Below are positions 32,787 through 41,839 of a DNA stretch of 64,000 nucleotides, piece by piece. The DNA lies in NCBI RefSeq assembly GCF_000230895.2, contig NC_016604.1, positions 4,464,001-4,528,000 on the forward strand, written 5' to 3'. Source of the stretch: Mycolicibacterium rhodesiae NBB3. Its GTDB lineage: Bacteria > Actinomycetota > Actinomycetes > Mycobacteriales > Mycobacteriaceae. The position numbers and the translations under genes are program-made. Below the pieces are notes generated by a model. It saw nothing but the letters and a program-made list of their open reading frames with translations, did no database searches and was not told where the DNA came from. Numbering within the stretch: the first letter of the stretch is position 1; every line of letters begins with the position of its first letter.

Positions 32787-33692
32787 CTAGCCGGCCTTCG
32801 GCGCGGTGGCGAATGCCAGCGCCTCGCCGATCGTGTTGTGGTGGAACTCGAATCCGGCTCGCTCCAACGCCGCGGGGATGGCACGCTGGCCGCCGAGCAG
32901 GCCTTCGTCGGCGAATTCGCCGAACGCGGCCCGCAGCGCGAAGCCGGGCACCATCAGCGGTGTGGGGCGATTCACCGCACGTCCCATGGCTGCGGTGAAT
33001 TCCGCGTTGGTGACCGGCGCCGGTCCGGTGAGATTCACCGGACCCGACAACGTGTCGTGGGTGATCGCGAAGAGCACCGCGCGCACCTGATCCTCCAGGC
33101 TGATCCACGGCATGTACTGGCGTCCCTTGCCGAGCCGCGCGCCCAACCCCAGCGAGAACAGCCGCTTGAGGCGCCCGAGCACTCCGCCCGCCTCGGTCAG
33201 CACCAGTCCGGTGCGCAACAGCACCACCCTGGCGCCGTCGTTGTCCGCCACCGCGGTCGCTGCCTCCCAGTCCTGGCAGAGCTGGGACAGGAATCCGCCA
33301 CCCGCCGGCGCGGTCTCGTCGACGACGCGGCTGCCGGTGTCGCCGTAGTAACCGACTGCGCTGGCATTGATCAGCACCGGCACGCCGGCGTCGACGACCG
33401 CCGCGGACAGCACCTCCGTCGGCCCGATGCGACTGTCGCGCAGGCTCTGCTTGAACGCACCTGACCATCGCTTGTCCCCGACGTTGACCCCGCACAGGTT
33501 CACCACGGCGTCGACGTCGGCCAGTGAACTCGGGTCGAATTCGCCGGTGTCGGGATTCCAGAACACCTCGTCGGCGCTGGACGGAGCGCGACGCACGATC
33601 CGCAGCACCCGCCGATCGGTGGCCCGCAGGGCGTACACCAGTGCGGAACCGATCAGACCGGAGGAACCGGCGATAGCGATGACGGCGGACAC
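32787..33692 (-). CDS. TIGR01777-family epimerase (NAD-dependent epimerase/dehydratase plus DUF1731)
   Basis: A 301-residue extended SDR protein. The N-terminal Rossmann loop is AIAGSSGLIGSALVYAL, followed by VNLCGVNVGDKRWSGAFKQS and ASAVGYYGDTGSRVVDE with the YxxxK-equivalent region. The C-terminal DUF1731 part has PTPLMVPGFALRAAFGEFAD and LLGGQRAIPAALERAGFEF. The substrate is unknown. It is equivalent to Rv2216 and lies between dlaT and lipB in the same direction, so it is likely part of their operon. Confidence 0.88.
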   Translation of the reverse strand: MSAVIAIAGSSGLIGSALVYALRATDRRVLRIVRRAPSSADEVFWNPDTGEFDPSSLADVDAVVNLCGVNVGDKRWSGAFKQSLRDSRIGPTEVLSAAVVDAGVPVLINASAVGYYGDTGSRVVDETAPAGGGFLSQLCQDWEAATAVADNDGARVVLLRTGLVLTEAGGVLGRLKRLFSLGLGARLGKGRQYMPWISLEDQVRAVLFAITHDTLSGPVNLTGPAPVTNAEFTAAMGRAVNRPTPLMVPGFALRAAFGEFADEGLLGGQRAIPAALERAGFEFHHNTIGEALAFATAPKAG

Positions 33693-33722
33693 AGCAGGCG
33701 CAAGTCCTTTCCGGTATTCCGG

Positions 33723-35570
33723 TTACAGGCTTAGATCGGCCTCGAATGCGCCCTCTTCGAGGCGGCGCTTGATGGTGGTCACGAAGCGTCCGGCGTCCGC
33801 GCCGTCGATCAGCCGGTGATCGTAGGTCAGCGGCAGGTAGCAGACCGAGCGCACGCCGATCGACTCGTTGCCCAAGGAGTCGACGATCACCCGCGGCCGC
33901 TTCACGATCGCGCCGGTACCGAGCATCGCCGCCTGCGGCGGGACCAGGATCGGGGTGTCGAAGAGTGCGCCCTGACTACCGATGTTCGTGATGGTGAACG
34001 TGCCGCCGGACAACTCGTCGGGCTTGAGGTCGCCCGAGCGAGCGCGCTCGGCGATGTCGGCGATCGCGCGTGCCAGCCCGGCCAGCGACAGGTCACCGGC
34101 GTTCTTGACCACCGGTGAGAGCAGACCCTGTTCGGTGTCGACGGCGAACCCGAGATGCTCGGCGTCGTAGTAGGTGATCTCCTTGGACTCTTCGTCGTAG
34201 CTCGCGTTGACGTTCGGATGCGTCTTCAGCGCGTCGATCACCGCCCGGGCGATGAACGGCAGATACGTCAGGTTGACGCCCTCGCGTTCGGCGAAGTCAT
34301 TCTTCGCGCGTGCCCGCAGCGCCACGATCTTGGTCATGTCGACCTCGTGCGTCTGCGTCAACTGTGCTGTGGCCTGCAGAGATTCGCGGGTCTTCTTCGC
34401 GGTGATCTGACGGATCCGATTGGCCTTCTGCGTCGTGCCGCGCAGGTGCGCCAGAGCCGGCGCGGGTGCGGGCGCCTCCTTGGGAGCCGCGCCCCCCGAC
34501 GGCGCCTTGGCCGCAGGCTCGGCCGCCGGGGCCTTCTTGGCCTCCGCCGCCGCGACGACGTCCTGCTTGCGGATCCGGCCGCCGACACCGGTTCCCTTCA
34601 CCGACGCGAGGTCGATGTCGTTCTCCGCTGCCAGCTTTCGCACCAGCGGAGTGACGTACGGCGAGCCGTCACCCGACGGTGCTTGGGCGGCAGGCTCCGA
34701 TTTCGGCTCGGCCTTGGGTTCTTCTTTGGGCTCAGCCTTGGGTTCGGGCTTCGGCTCTTGCTTCGGCTCTTCCTTCGGCTCGGCCTTGGGTTCTTCGTTG
34801 GGCTCGGCTTTCGGCTCCGGCTTCTTTTCTTCCTTCGGCTCTTCTTTGGGTTCCGGCTCGGGTTCCGGCTCGGGCTCTGGTTCGTCGTCGGACGCCGCAT
34901 CCGCGTCGCCGATCTTGGCCAGCTCCCCGCCGACCTCGACGGTGTCGTCTTCTTCGGCGGTGATCGACACAAGTGTCCCGGCCACCGGCGACGGGATCTC
35001 GGTGTCGACCTTGTCCGTCGACACCTCGACGAGCGGCTCATCGACCTCGACCGTGTCGCCGACCTTCTTCAGCCACCGGGTCACCGTGCCCTCGGTCACC
35101 GACTCGCCCAGCTCTGGCATCTTCACCGATGTCGCCGAGCCCGACGACTTGGCGGCCGGCTTGGACTCGGGCTCGGATGCAGGCTCCGGCTCGGGTTCGT
35201 CCTCCTGCTCTTCGGCGGCGGGTTCCTCCTGAGCGGCAGGCTCTTCGGCCGGCTTCTCTTCTTCGGCGGGTTCCTCGTCGGACGTTTCGTCGGGCTTTTC
35301 ATCGGACCCGGCGTCGTCGCCGCCGGATTCGCCCTCCTCACCGATCACCGCCAACTCGCCGCCGACCTCGACGGTGTCGTCCTCCTGGGCGACGATCTTC
35401 TTCAGCACGCCCGCGGCGGGCGAAGGGATCTCGGTGTCGACCTTGTCGGTGGAGACCTCCAGCAGCGGCTCATCTTGCTCGACTGTGTCGCCCTCTTGCT
35501 TGAGCCAGCGGGTGACAGTCCCCTCGGTCACGCTCTCGCCGAGTGCGGGCATCTGAACGGAGATGGCCAT
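33723..35570 (-). CDS. dlaT: Dihydrolipoamide acyltransferase (E2 of pyruvate dehydrogenase / peroxynitrite reductase)
   Basis: A 615-residue E2 protein with two lipoyl domains, each carrying EVSTDKVDTEIPSP (lipoyl Lys43 and Lys187). A peripheral-subunit-binding domain lies at about residues 303-340 (YVTPLVRKLAAENDIDL, GTGVGGRIRKQDVVAA), and the catalytic domain from about 390 to the end has LTYDHRLIDGADAGRFVTTI with the active-site His and Asp. Linkers are acidic and repetitive (PAEEEKPAEEPA at about 100-140 and a PEPK/EEPK stretch at about 230-292). In M. tuberculosis DlaT serves pyruvate dehydrogenase and, with Lpd, AhpD and AhpC, antioxidant defence. ATG 35570 starts the first lipoyl domain. 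Confidence 0.93.
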   Translation of the reverse strand: MAISVQMPALGESVTEGTVTRWLKQEGDTVEQDEPLLEVSTDKVDTEIPSPAAGVLKKIVAQEDDTVEVGGELAVIGEEGESGGDDAGSDEKPDETSDEEPAEEEKPAEEPAAQEEPAAEEQEDEPEPEPASEPESKPAAKSSGSATSVKMPELGESVTEGTVTRWLKKVGDTVEVDEPLVEVSTDKVDTEIPSPVAGTLVSITAEEDDTVEVGGELAKIGDADAASDDEPEPEPEPEPEPKEEPKEEKKPEPKAEPNEEPKAEPKEEPKQEPKPEPKAEPKEEPKAEPKSEPAAQAPSGDGSPYVTPLVRKLAAENDIDLASVKGTGVGGRIRKQDVVAAAEAKKAPAAEPAAKAPSGGAAPKEAPAPAPALAHLRGTTQKANRIRQITAKKTRESLQATAQLTQTHEVDMTKIVALRARAKNDFAEREGVNLTYLPFIARAVIDALKTHPNVNASYDEESKEITYYDAEHLGFAVDTEQGLLSPVVKNAGDLSLAGLARAIADIAERARSGDLKPDELSGGTFTITNIGSQGALFDTPILVPPQAAMLGTGAIVKRPRVIVDSLGNESIGVRSVCYLPLTYDHRLIDGADAGRFVTTIKRRLEEGAFEADLSL

Positions 35571-35716
35571 GTGTTGGGGCTCCCTCGAACGGTCTGTCGC
35601 AGGTGGTCGGATTCTGTGTTCCCATCCTGTCACGTTCGTATCAACAGTTCGCCGCAGACTCGGTGACCCACCGCTCTGGCACTATCGAAGTAGGTGACGA
35701 AGGGATTGGACCCGCG

Positions 35717-36073
35717 GTGGGTTTGTTCGACAGGTTTGGGCGCGGCGGGCGCAAGAGAAAGAGTGGCGGCAGCGACCCGGCCGCGGATCTGAAGTACCTC
35801 CGGCAGTGGGTCGCCGAGCACCACGGCGTCGAGGCCTTCGTGGAACCGCGAACCACGGTCACCGACCTCACGGTCGTGCTGGTGGCCGCAGACGGCGAGT
35901 GGACCCGGCGGCGTGCCGGGGGAGACGCGGGAGCCCGACGCCTTTCCGATCGACTCAACATCCCGGTGTACGACGTACAGAAGGTCGGCTACCCGCAGCG
36001 GATGCGCGATTTCGACGCCCGGCGCCGGATCGAACGCAAACGCGCCGCCCGCGAGGAGCTCGAAGAGCGGTAG
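35717..36073 (+). CDS. Conserved mycobacterial hypothetical protein
   Basis: A 118-residue protein read from GTG (GLFDRFGRGGRKRKSGG). A basic N-terminus is followed by DLKYLRQWVAEHHGVEAFVE, VTDLTVVLVAADGEWTRRRA and RRLSDRLNIPVYDVQKVGYP. The C-terminus is very basic (RDFDARRRIERKRAAREELE), suggesting nucleic-acid or membrane contact. No named domain is recognised. The frame is open further upstream, but the codons before 35717 show no conserved features and run against dlaT. It is 73 bp before ephD in the same direction. Confidence 0.7.
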   Translation: MGLFDRFGRGGRKRKSGGSDPAADLKYLRQWVAEHHGVEAFVEPRTTVTDLTVVLVAADGEWTRRRAGGDAGARRLSDRLNIPVYDVQKVGYPQRMRDFDARRRIERKRAAREELEER

Positions 36074-36146
36074 GCGTAGTGTCGCCCCATATCGATACCA
36101 GCGGTATGAGCTACTGGAAGTAACGCTAAACATCGCGGGAGGTCCG

Positions 36147-37898
36147 ATGCGGTTCGTCGACAGCAGTGGCGATGTCCAGATCGCCGTCTACGAAGAGGGC
36201 AATCCCGACGGACCCACTCTGGTTCTCGTGCACGGCTGGCCCGATTCCCATGTGCTGTGGGACGGTGTCGTCCCGTTGCTGGCGGACCGGTTCCGCATCG
36301 TGCGCTACGACAACCGCGGGGTCGGGCACTCGTCGGCGCCGAAATCGACGTCCGAGTATCGGATGTCCTGTTATGCAGATGATTTCGCCGCGGTAATCGA
36401 CAGCGCTGCACCCGGTGAGAAGGTGCACGTGCTGGCGCACGACTGGGGCTCGGTGGGGATCTGGGAGTACCTTTCCCGTTCTGGCGCAAGTGATCACATC
36501 GCCTCGTTCACGTCGATATCGGGTCCGAGCGCCGATCACATGAACCGGTTCATCATCGGCAGTCTCAAACGGCCCTATCATCCGCGGCGGTTCCTGCGGG
36601 GGCTGAGCCAGCTGCTGCGGCTGTCCTACATGATCTTCTTCTCGATACCCGTGCTGGCGCCGGTGGCGGTGCGTCTTTTCATCGCCGACGGCATCAAGCG
36701 CGCTCTCACGCTGCGAGACGGTATCCCCGCCGATCGGTTGCAACATTCGGAAAGCTACGAACGCGATGCCGCTAGCAGCATCAAGGTATACGGCGCCAAC
36801 TACTTTCGTACACTGCGTTCGGCACGCAAAGACCACTACGTCAATGTGCCGGTTCAGGTCATCGTGACCACGCGCGATCAGTTCGTGCGGCCGTTCATCT
36901 ACGACGAGATCAACCACTGGGTACCCCGGTTGTGGCGTCGCGACATCAAGTCCGGCCACTGGGCGCCGATGTCGCACGCGCCGATGATCGCAGCGTCGGT
37001 GGCCGAGTTCGTCGACCATCTCGAGGGTAAGCAGACGGCCCGCGGACTACTGCGTGCGCAGGTCGGCCGCCGGCGTGACGACTTCGGCGACACGCTGGTC
37101 TCCGTCACCGGGGCCGGCAGCGGCATCGGGCGCGCCACTGCGCTCGAATTCGCCAAGCGGGGAGCCGAAGTCGTGATCAGCGACGTCAACGAGGCCGGTG
37201 TCAAACAGACCGCCGCGACGATCGCCGAACGCGGCGGCGTCGCGCATGCCTACACCCTCGATGTCGCTGATGCGGACGCCGTCGAACGGTTCGCCGAGCA
37301 GATCTGTGAAGAACACGGCGTTCCGGACATCGTCGTCAACAATGCGGGCGTCGGTCACACCGGAATGTTCCTCGACACGCCGGCCGTCGAATACGACAGG
37401 GTGCTCGACATCAACTTCGGCGGAGTCGTCAACGGCTGCAGGTCCTTTGGGCGGCGTCTGGTCGACCGGGGCACCGGCGGCCACATCGTGAACGTGTCAT
37501 CCATGGCGGCGTACTCGCCACAGCAGTCGATGAACGCCTATTCCACCAGCAAGGCCGCGGTCTTCATGTTCGGCGACTGTCTGCGGGCCGAGCTGGACCA
37601 GGCGGGCGTCGGGCTGACCACGATCTGTCCGGGGGTGATCGACACCGATATCGTCCGCACCACCCGATTCGATGTGCCCGCCGACAAGGCCGACAGGGTC
37701 GACGCACGTCGTGCACAGATCGAAAAGGCCTTCGCCGCAAGGCGATACGGTCCCGAGAAGGTCGCCAAGGCGATCGTGTCATCGGTGCAGAAGAACAAGG
37801 CGATCCGGCCGGTCGCGCCAGAGGCGTACGTCCTCTACGGGGTCTCCCGAGTGCTGCCGCAGGTGATGCGCAGCACCGCCCGTGGCAAGGTGCTGTAG
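36147..37898 (+). CDS. ephD: Epoxide hydrolase / short-chain dehydrogenase fusion EphD
   Basis: A 583-residue fusion. Residues 1-300 are an alpha/beta-hydrolase epoxide hydrolase with LVLVHGWPDSHVLWDGVVPL (HGxP oxyanion loop), VRYDNRGVGHSSAP and the nucleophile in LAHDWGSVGIWEYL (Asp99). Residues from about 310 are a classical SDR with SVTGAGSGIGRATALEFAKR (NAD(P) loop), VVNNAGVGHTGMF, NVSSMAAYSPQQSMNAYSTS (Ser and YxxxK) and PGVIDTDIV. M. tuberculosis EphD has been connected with mycolic-acid metabolism. The two domains could act on consecutive steps (diol then ketone), which is an inference. ATG 36147 has an upstream GGGAGG. Confidence 0.92.
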   Translation: MRFVDSSGDVQIAVYEEGNPDGPTLVLVHGWPDSHVLWDGVVPLLADRFRIVRYDNRGVGHSSAPKSTSEYRMSCYADDFAAVIDSAAPGEKVHVLAHDWGSVGIWEYLSRSGASDHIASFTSISGPSADHMNRFIIGSLKRPYHPRRFLRGLSQLLRLSYMIFFSIPVLAPVAVRLFIADGIKRALTLRDGIPADRLQHSESYERDAASSIKVYGANYFRTLRSARKDHYVNVPVQVIVTTRDQFVRPFIYDEINHWVPRLWRRDIKSGHWAPMSHAPMIAASVAEFVDHLEGKQTARGLLRAQVGRRRDDFGDTLVSVTGAGSGIGRATALEFAKRGAEVVISDVNEAGVKQTAATIAERGGVAHAYTLDVADADAVERFAEQICEEHGVPDIVVNNAGVGHTGMFLDTPAVEYDRVLDINFGGVVNGCRSFGRRLVDRGTGGHIVNVSSMAAYSPQQSMNAYSTSKAAVFMFGDCLRAELDQAGVGLTTICPGVIDTDIVRTTRFDVPADKADRVDARRAQIEKAFAARRYGPEKVAKAIVSSVQKNKAIRPVAPEAYVLYGVSRVLPQVMRSTARGKVL

Positions 37899-37993
37899 AC
37901 AGCGCGTGGACGCCTGATGCGCGGCCGAGTGTGGGGTTTTTGCACGCCACACCGGCCTGATGTGTGCGGGTAACCCACGTTCGGCAGAGTTCT

Positions 37994-38063
37994 CCGATCA
38001 GCCGTTCACGGCTACTGCCGATCAGCCGTTCACGGCTACTGCCGATCAGCCGTTCACGGCTAT
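37994..38063. repeat. 24-bp tandem repeat, about three copies, at the pepB 3' end
   Basis: CCGATCAGCCGTTCACGGCTACTG occurs at 37994-38017 and 38018-38041, with a third partial copy from 38042 that contains the pepB stop and last codons (Ala-Val-Asn-Gly-stop). Each unit contains the palindrome AGCCGT-TC-ACGGCT, so the array gives three small hairpins between convergent ephD and pepB. Confidence 0.9.
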
Positions 38064-39572
38064 GTCCTCCAGGACTGCGAACATCGTCCGCGTCGGCACC
38101 CCGGTGCCGCCCTTTCCGGTGTAACCCCATGGGCCGCCGGTGTTGTATGCCGGGGCGGCGACGTCGATATGCGCCCACTGCACACCGTCGGCCACGAACT
38201 CGCGCAGGTACGTGCCCGCGACGAGCATTCCGGCGTAGCGCGAACCGCTGACGTTGGCCAGGTCGGCCACCGTCGACTTGAGGTCGTCTTTGAGCTCCTC
38301 GGGCAGCGGCATCGGCCAGGCATTCTCGCCGACCTCCTGCGAGCGTTCGGCCACGCGGTCCCGGAACTCGTCGCTGCCCATGACGCCCGGCGTGCGCGCG
38401 CCCAGCGCCACGGTCTGCGCTCCGGTCAACGTCGACGTCTCGATCAGGTAATCGGGGTCATCCTCGCAGGCGCGGACGATCGCATCGGCCAGGATCAGCC
38501 TGCCCTCGGCGTCGGTGTTGAGCACCTCGACGGTGATGCCGCCGTACTGCGTGAGCACATCGCCTGGCCGCTGTGCGGTCGCCGAGGGCATGTTCTCCGC
38601 CATCGGCACCGTGGCGACGACGTCGATCGGCAGCTTCTGCCTGGCGGCCAGCACCACGGTCGCGATGACGGCGGCGGCCCCACCCATGTCCGAGGTCATG
38701 TGATGCATGTTGGCGGCGGGCTTGATGGAGATGCCGCCGGTGTCGAACGTGATGCCCTTGCCGACCAGCGCCACCTTCTTGGGCTTACGCCCCTTGCCAC
38801 CCCTGTGGCTCAGCCGTACCAGGCGCGGCGGACGCGACGATCCCTTGCCGACGCCGACGATTCCGCCGTAGCCGTCCTTGGCCAGCGCCTTGTCGTCGAC
38901 GACCTCGACCTCGAGTCCGGCGGCCTTGCCCAGAGCCTCTGCGCGCTTGGCGAATTCGGCAGGAAAGAGGTGCGACGGCGGCGTATTGACGAAATCGCGG
39001 GCAGTGGCCACCGCGGCCGCGATGTCCGTGGCCCTGGCCGCCGCGTCCTTCGTCTTCGATTTCGTGTCGGCGGTCAGCGCGGTGATGCTCCGCAACCCGT
39101 TGTCCTTGGGAGCGGTCTTCTCGCTACGAAAATCGCTGAACCGGTATGCGCCAAGGATCAGCCCCTCGATCGCGGCACTCACATCGATGTCCGACAGCGT
39201 GGTGATGACGGTCTCGGTGCCGTTCAGCGACCGCGCGGCAACCCCTGCGGCGCGACGGATCGCGTCGGCGGGCCACGCGTCACGGTTCTTGCCGAGTCCG
39301 ACCGCCAGCACGCTGGCCACCGGGAGCGACGGGGCGACCACCCGGGTGACCTGCTCGGAACCCCCCTTGGCGCCGAGCGCCTCGAGGGCGACCTCGATCT
39401 CGCCCACGCCCTCAGCGTCGAGGAACGGATTGGAAACCACCGTCGCCCTGGAGTCCTCGTCGGTGCCGCTGACCACTGCGACGATCAGGACGGCGTCGTC
39501 GACCTTGCGTTTGGGCAGCGACGAACTGACGGTGACGGTGGGGACCTGAAAACCGGTACTGGCGGGGCTCAC
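38046..39572 (-). CDS. pepB: Leucyl aminopeptidase (M17)
   Basis: A 508-residue cytosolic M17 aminopeptidase that removes N-terminal residues from peptides, using two metals in a hexamer. The C-terminal catalytic half has VGKGITFDTGGISIKPAANM (metal Lys/Asp), MTSDMGGAAAVIATV, MPSATAQRPGDVLTQYGG, and the M17 signature NTDAEGRLILADAIV. LTGAQTVALG and PAYNTGGPWGYTGKGGTG follow. The last codons are the unit of the 24-bp tandem repeat described above. It is convergent with ephD and shares its direction with the upstream adenylate cyclase, 18 bp away. Confidence 0.94.
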   Translation of the reverse strand: MSPASTGFQVPTVTVSSSLPKRKVDDAVLIVAVVSGTDEDSRATVVSNPFLDAEGVGEIEVALEALGAKGGSEQVTRVVAPSLPVASVLAVGLGKNRDAWPADAIRRAAGVAARSLNGTETVITTLSDIDVSAAIEGLILGAYRFSDFRSEKTAPKDNGLRSITALTADTKSKTKDAAARATDIAAAVATARDFVNTPPSHLFPAEFAKRAEALGKAAGLEVEVVDDKALAKDGYGGIVGVGKGSSRPPRLVRLSHRGGKGRKPKKVALVGKGITFDTGGISIKPAANMHHMTSDMGGAAAVIATVVLAARQKLPIDVVATVPMAENMPSATAQRPGDVLTQYGGITVEVLNTDAEGRLILADAIVRACEDDPDYLIETSTLTGAQTVALGARTPGVMGSDEFRDRVAERSQEVGENAWPMPLPEELKDDLKSTVADLANVSGSRYAGMLVAGTYLREFVADGVQWAHIDVAAPAYNTGGPWGYTGKGGTGVPTRTMFAVLEDIAVNG

Positions 39573-39590
39573 GAGGGATAACCCTAGCGC

Positions 39591-40676
39591 TCAGCGCGAC
39601 AAGTGCAGGTCGTAGGCCGGAACCGGGTCGTCGAAACCCTTGAGTATCAACGGTTCCTGGGGGATCGCAGGCCATTCCGGCAGTCTGTCGCGGACATCGG
39701 TGGACGCCAGGATCTGGCCCGGCGCCGCGGCGGCCACCAGGCGTGCGGCGAGGTTGACCGGGGTCCCGAAGTAGTCGCCACCGATGCCCAGCAGCGAGCC
39801 GTAGGCCAGACCGGCGCGTACCTGCAGGCCGGTCTCGCGAGCCCGCGGATGCTCGACGAGATCCATCGCCACCTTGACCAGCAGTTCGGGTGTCGAGGTC
39901 ACCCACATCACCTCGTCGCCGATGAACTTGACCACGCGCCCGCCGTCGGCGTGCACCATGTCGCTGACCGAACCACCGAACTCGGTGAGCAGGTCGAACA
40001 AGTCGGTCGGGTCCATCACCTGGGTCAGTTGCGTGAAACCGGTGAGGTCGGCGAATCCGACGCCGCACGTGATGTTCGCCGACGCGTCGGTGATCACCCC
40101 TTCGAAATGTGCTCGGGCACTGATGATGTGCTGCCGAAACACCGCGTCGATGAGCACGCCGAACGTCTGGGTGATCTCCGTGATTCCGCGGTAAGCCATC
40201 GCCGTCGTGAGCTCGTCGCCACTGATCGCCATCAGCAGGTCAGGCTGCGCCATCCGCACCATCGTCCCGCCCGCCTCGGCGACCCTGGCCATCGCGTTCC
40301 CCAGGATCCGCAGGAAGGCCAGTGCCGGCCCGTCGCCGACCAACCCTTTGATGGCCACCCACGTCGCGAGTCCGTCGACGTCGCGCTGGCTCAGCGCGAG
40401 CGCGTCCGGGGACGCGATGGTCAGCCCCAGCGCCGTCCACGCGGTCGCCAACTCGTCCAGCGATACGCCCAGCGCGTCGGCGGCCGTCCGCAGGCTGTAG
40501 GTCGGCCGGCCGGGCCCCTGCAGCGCATCACCGGCGAGGCCGAACAACCTGCCGCGGCGCTCGGCCTCGACCATGTCGTCGGCGGTGAATCCGAGTTTGT
40601 CCAGGTAATCGATCAACCCCGCCCGTGCGCGGGCATTGGCGATTCCGGCTGCCTCCAGGGCTTCGAAATCGACCAC
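39591..40676 (-). CDS. Class III adenylate/guanylate cyclase with N-terminal regulatory domain
   Basis: A 361-residue cyclase like Rv2212. The N-terminal 200 residues are a helical regulatory domain (ARAGLIDYLDKLGFTADDMV, RTAADALGVSLDELATAWTA); in Rv2212 this region responds to fatty acids and pH. The catalytic domain has VGFADLTGFTQLTQVMDPTD (first metal Asp), VKFIGDEVMWVTSTPELLVK (second Asp), VRAGLAYGSLLGIGGDYFGT (transition-state Arg region) and PVNLAARLVAAAAPGQILAS. It makes cAMP as a homodimer. It lies between pepB and gcvT, divergent from gcvT. Confidence 0.9.
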   Translation of the reverse strand: MVDFEALEAAGIANARARAGLIDYLDKLGFTADDMVEAERRGRLFGLAGDALQGPGRPTYSLRTAADALGVSLDELATAWTALGLTIASPDALALSQRDVDGLATWVAIKGLVGDGPALAFLRILGNAMARVAEAGGTMVRMAQPDLLMAISGDELTTAMAYRGITEITQTFGVLIDAVFRQHIISARAHFEGVITDASANITCGVGFADLTGFTQLTQVMDPTDLFDLLTEFGGSVSDMVHADGGRVVKFIGDEVMWVTSTPELLVKVAMDLVEHPRARETGLQVRAGLAYGSLLGIGGDYFGTPVNLAARLVAAAAPGQILASTDVRDRLPEWPAIPQEPLILKGFDDPVPAYDLHLSR

Positions 40677-40707
40677 GACCCGAGTCTGCCAGCGTCGACG
40701 CTGCGAT

Positions 40708-40713
40708 TAGGGT
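40708..40713 (+). promoter_or_regulatory. -10 element upstream of gcvT
   Basis: TAGGGT (TANNNT) ends eight bases before GTG 40722, predicting a leaderless or nearly leaderless gcvT mRNA. Confidence 0.4.
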
Positions 40714-40721
40714 GGATCGGC

Positions 40722-41816
40722 GTGAGCGAAGTCTTGCAGGGCCCACTCGAGGAACGTCACCGCCAGCTCGGCGCCAGCTTCGCGGAGTTCGGCGGCTGGC
40801 TGATGCCCGTCTCCTACGCGGGCACCGTCAGCGAGCACACGGCTACGCGCAACGCGGTCGGGCTCTTCGACGTGAGTCACCTCGGGAAGGCGCTCGTGCG
40901 CGGACCCGGCGCCGCCGAGTACATCAACTCGGCGCTGACCAACGACCTGCGGCGCATCGGGCCCGGCAAAGCCCAATACACGTTGTGCTGCACCGATTCC
41001 GGTGGCGTCATCGACGACCTGATCGCCTACTACGTTTCCGACGACGAGATCTTTCTGGTGCCCAATGCCGCGAACACGGCCGCGGTCGTCGCCGCGCTTG
41101 CCGACCGCGCACCGGCCGGGCTGACCATCACCGACGAGCACCGGTCGTTTGCGGTGCTGGCAGTGCAGGGACCGAAATCGGCGGATGTCGTCGGCGCTTT
41201 GGGCTTGTCCACCGACATGGACTACATGGGTTATGTCGACGGTGAATTCGGCGGAGTCCCGGTTCGGGTGTGCCGCACCGGCTACACCGGCGAGCACGGT
41301 TACGAGCTGCTGCCCCCGTGGGATCAGGCGCACGTGGTATTCGACGCGCTGGTCGACGCGGTCGGAGCGGCCGGTGGCGAACTCGCCGGACTCGGCGCCC
41401 GCGACACCCTGCGCACCGAAATGGGTTATCCGCTGTACGGACACGAACTGTCACTGGAGCTTTCGCCTCTGCAGGCGCGATGCGGCTGGGCCATCGGCTG
41501 GAAGAAGGACGCGTTCTGGGGCCGCGACGCATTGCTGGCCGAGAAAGAGGCCGGGCCGCAACGGCTGCTGCGCGGTCTGAAGGCCGTCGGCCGCGGCGTG
41601 CTGCGCCCTGACCTCACCGTGCTCGACGGGGACACCCCGGTGGGGGTCACGACGTCGGGCACCTTTTCTCCCACTTTGAAAGTCGGCATCGCACTGGCGC
41701 TGCTCGACACGTCCGCCGACATCGCCGACGGCCAGCATGTATCGGTCGACGTCCGGGGCCGCAAGCTCGAATGCGAAGTGGTCAAGCCCCCATTCGTCGA
41801 CGCGAAAACTCGGTAG
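40722..41816 (+). CDS. gcvT: Glycine cleavage system T protein (aminomethyltransferase)
   Basis: A 364-residue enzyme that transfers the methylene group from the lipoylated H protein to tetrahydrofolate, releasing ammonia. Blocks are EFGGWLMPVSYAGTVSEHTA, VGLFDVSHLGKALVRGPGAA, DDLIAYYVSDDEIFLVPNAA, RTGYTGEHGYELLPPWDQAH, LGARDTLRTEMGYPLYGHEL (folate-binding Asp and Arg) and GTFSPTLKVGIALALLD. GTG 40722 is chosen; upstream codons in the frame are antisense of the cyclase. Its lipoylated H-protein partner also depends on LipA/LipB but is not in this window. ilvE follows 23 bp later. Confidence 0.94.
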   Translation: MSEVLQGPLEERHRQLGASFAEFGGWLMPVSYAGTVSEHTATRNAVGLFDVSHLGKALVRGPGAAEYINSALTNDLRRIGPGKAQYTLCCTDSGGVIDDLIAYYVSDDEIFLVPNAANTAAVVAALADRAPAGLTITDEHRSFAVLAVQGPKSADVVGALGLSTDMDYMGYVDGEFGGVPVRVCRTGYTGEHGYELLPPWDQAHVVFDALVDAVGAAGGELAGLGARDTLRTEMGYPLYGHELSLELSPLQARCGWAIGWKKDAFWGRDALLAEKEAGPQRLLRGLKAVGRGVLRPDLTVLDGDTPVGVTTSGTFSPTLKVGIALALLDTSADIADGQHVSVDVRGRKLECEVVKPPFVDAKTR

Positions 41817-41839
41817 TCAGCGGATATAGAATCGCCGGT

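Noticed and set aside
32770..33495. A long upstream extension of lipB
   Set aside because: These codons overlap the epimerase gene on the same strand in another frame and contain Arg-rich shadow sequence; family length supports ATG 32769.
34155..35666. A 503-codon plus-strand frame opposite dlaT
   Set aside because: Its Leu/Arg/Gly/Phe repeats are the complement of the PEPK linker and lipoyl domains.
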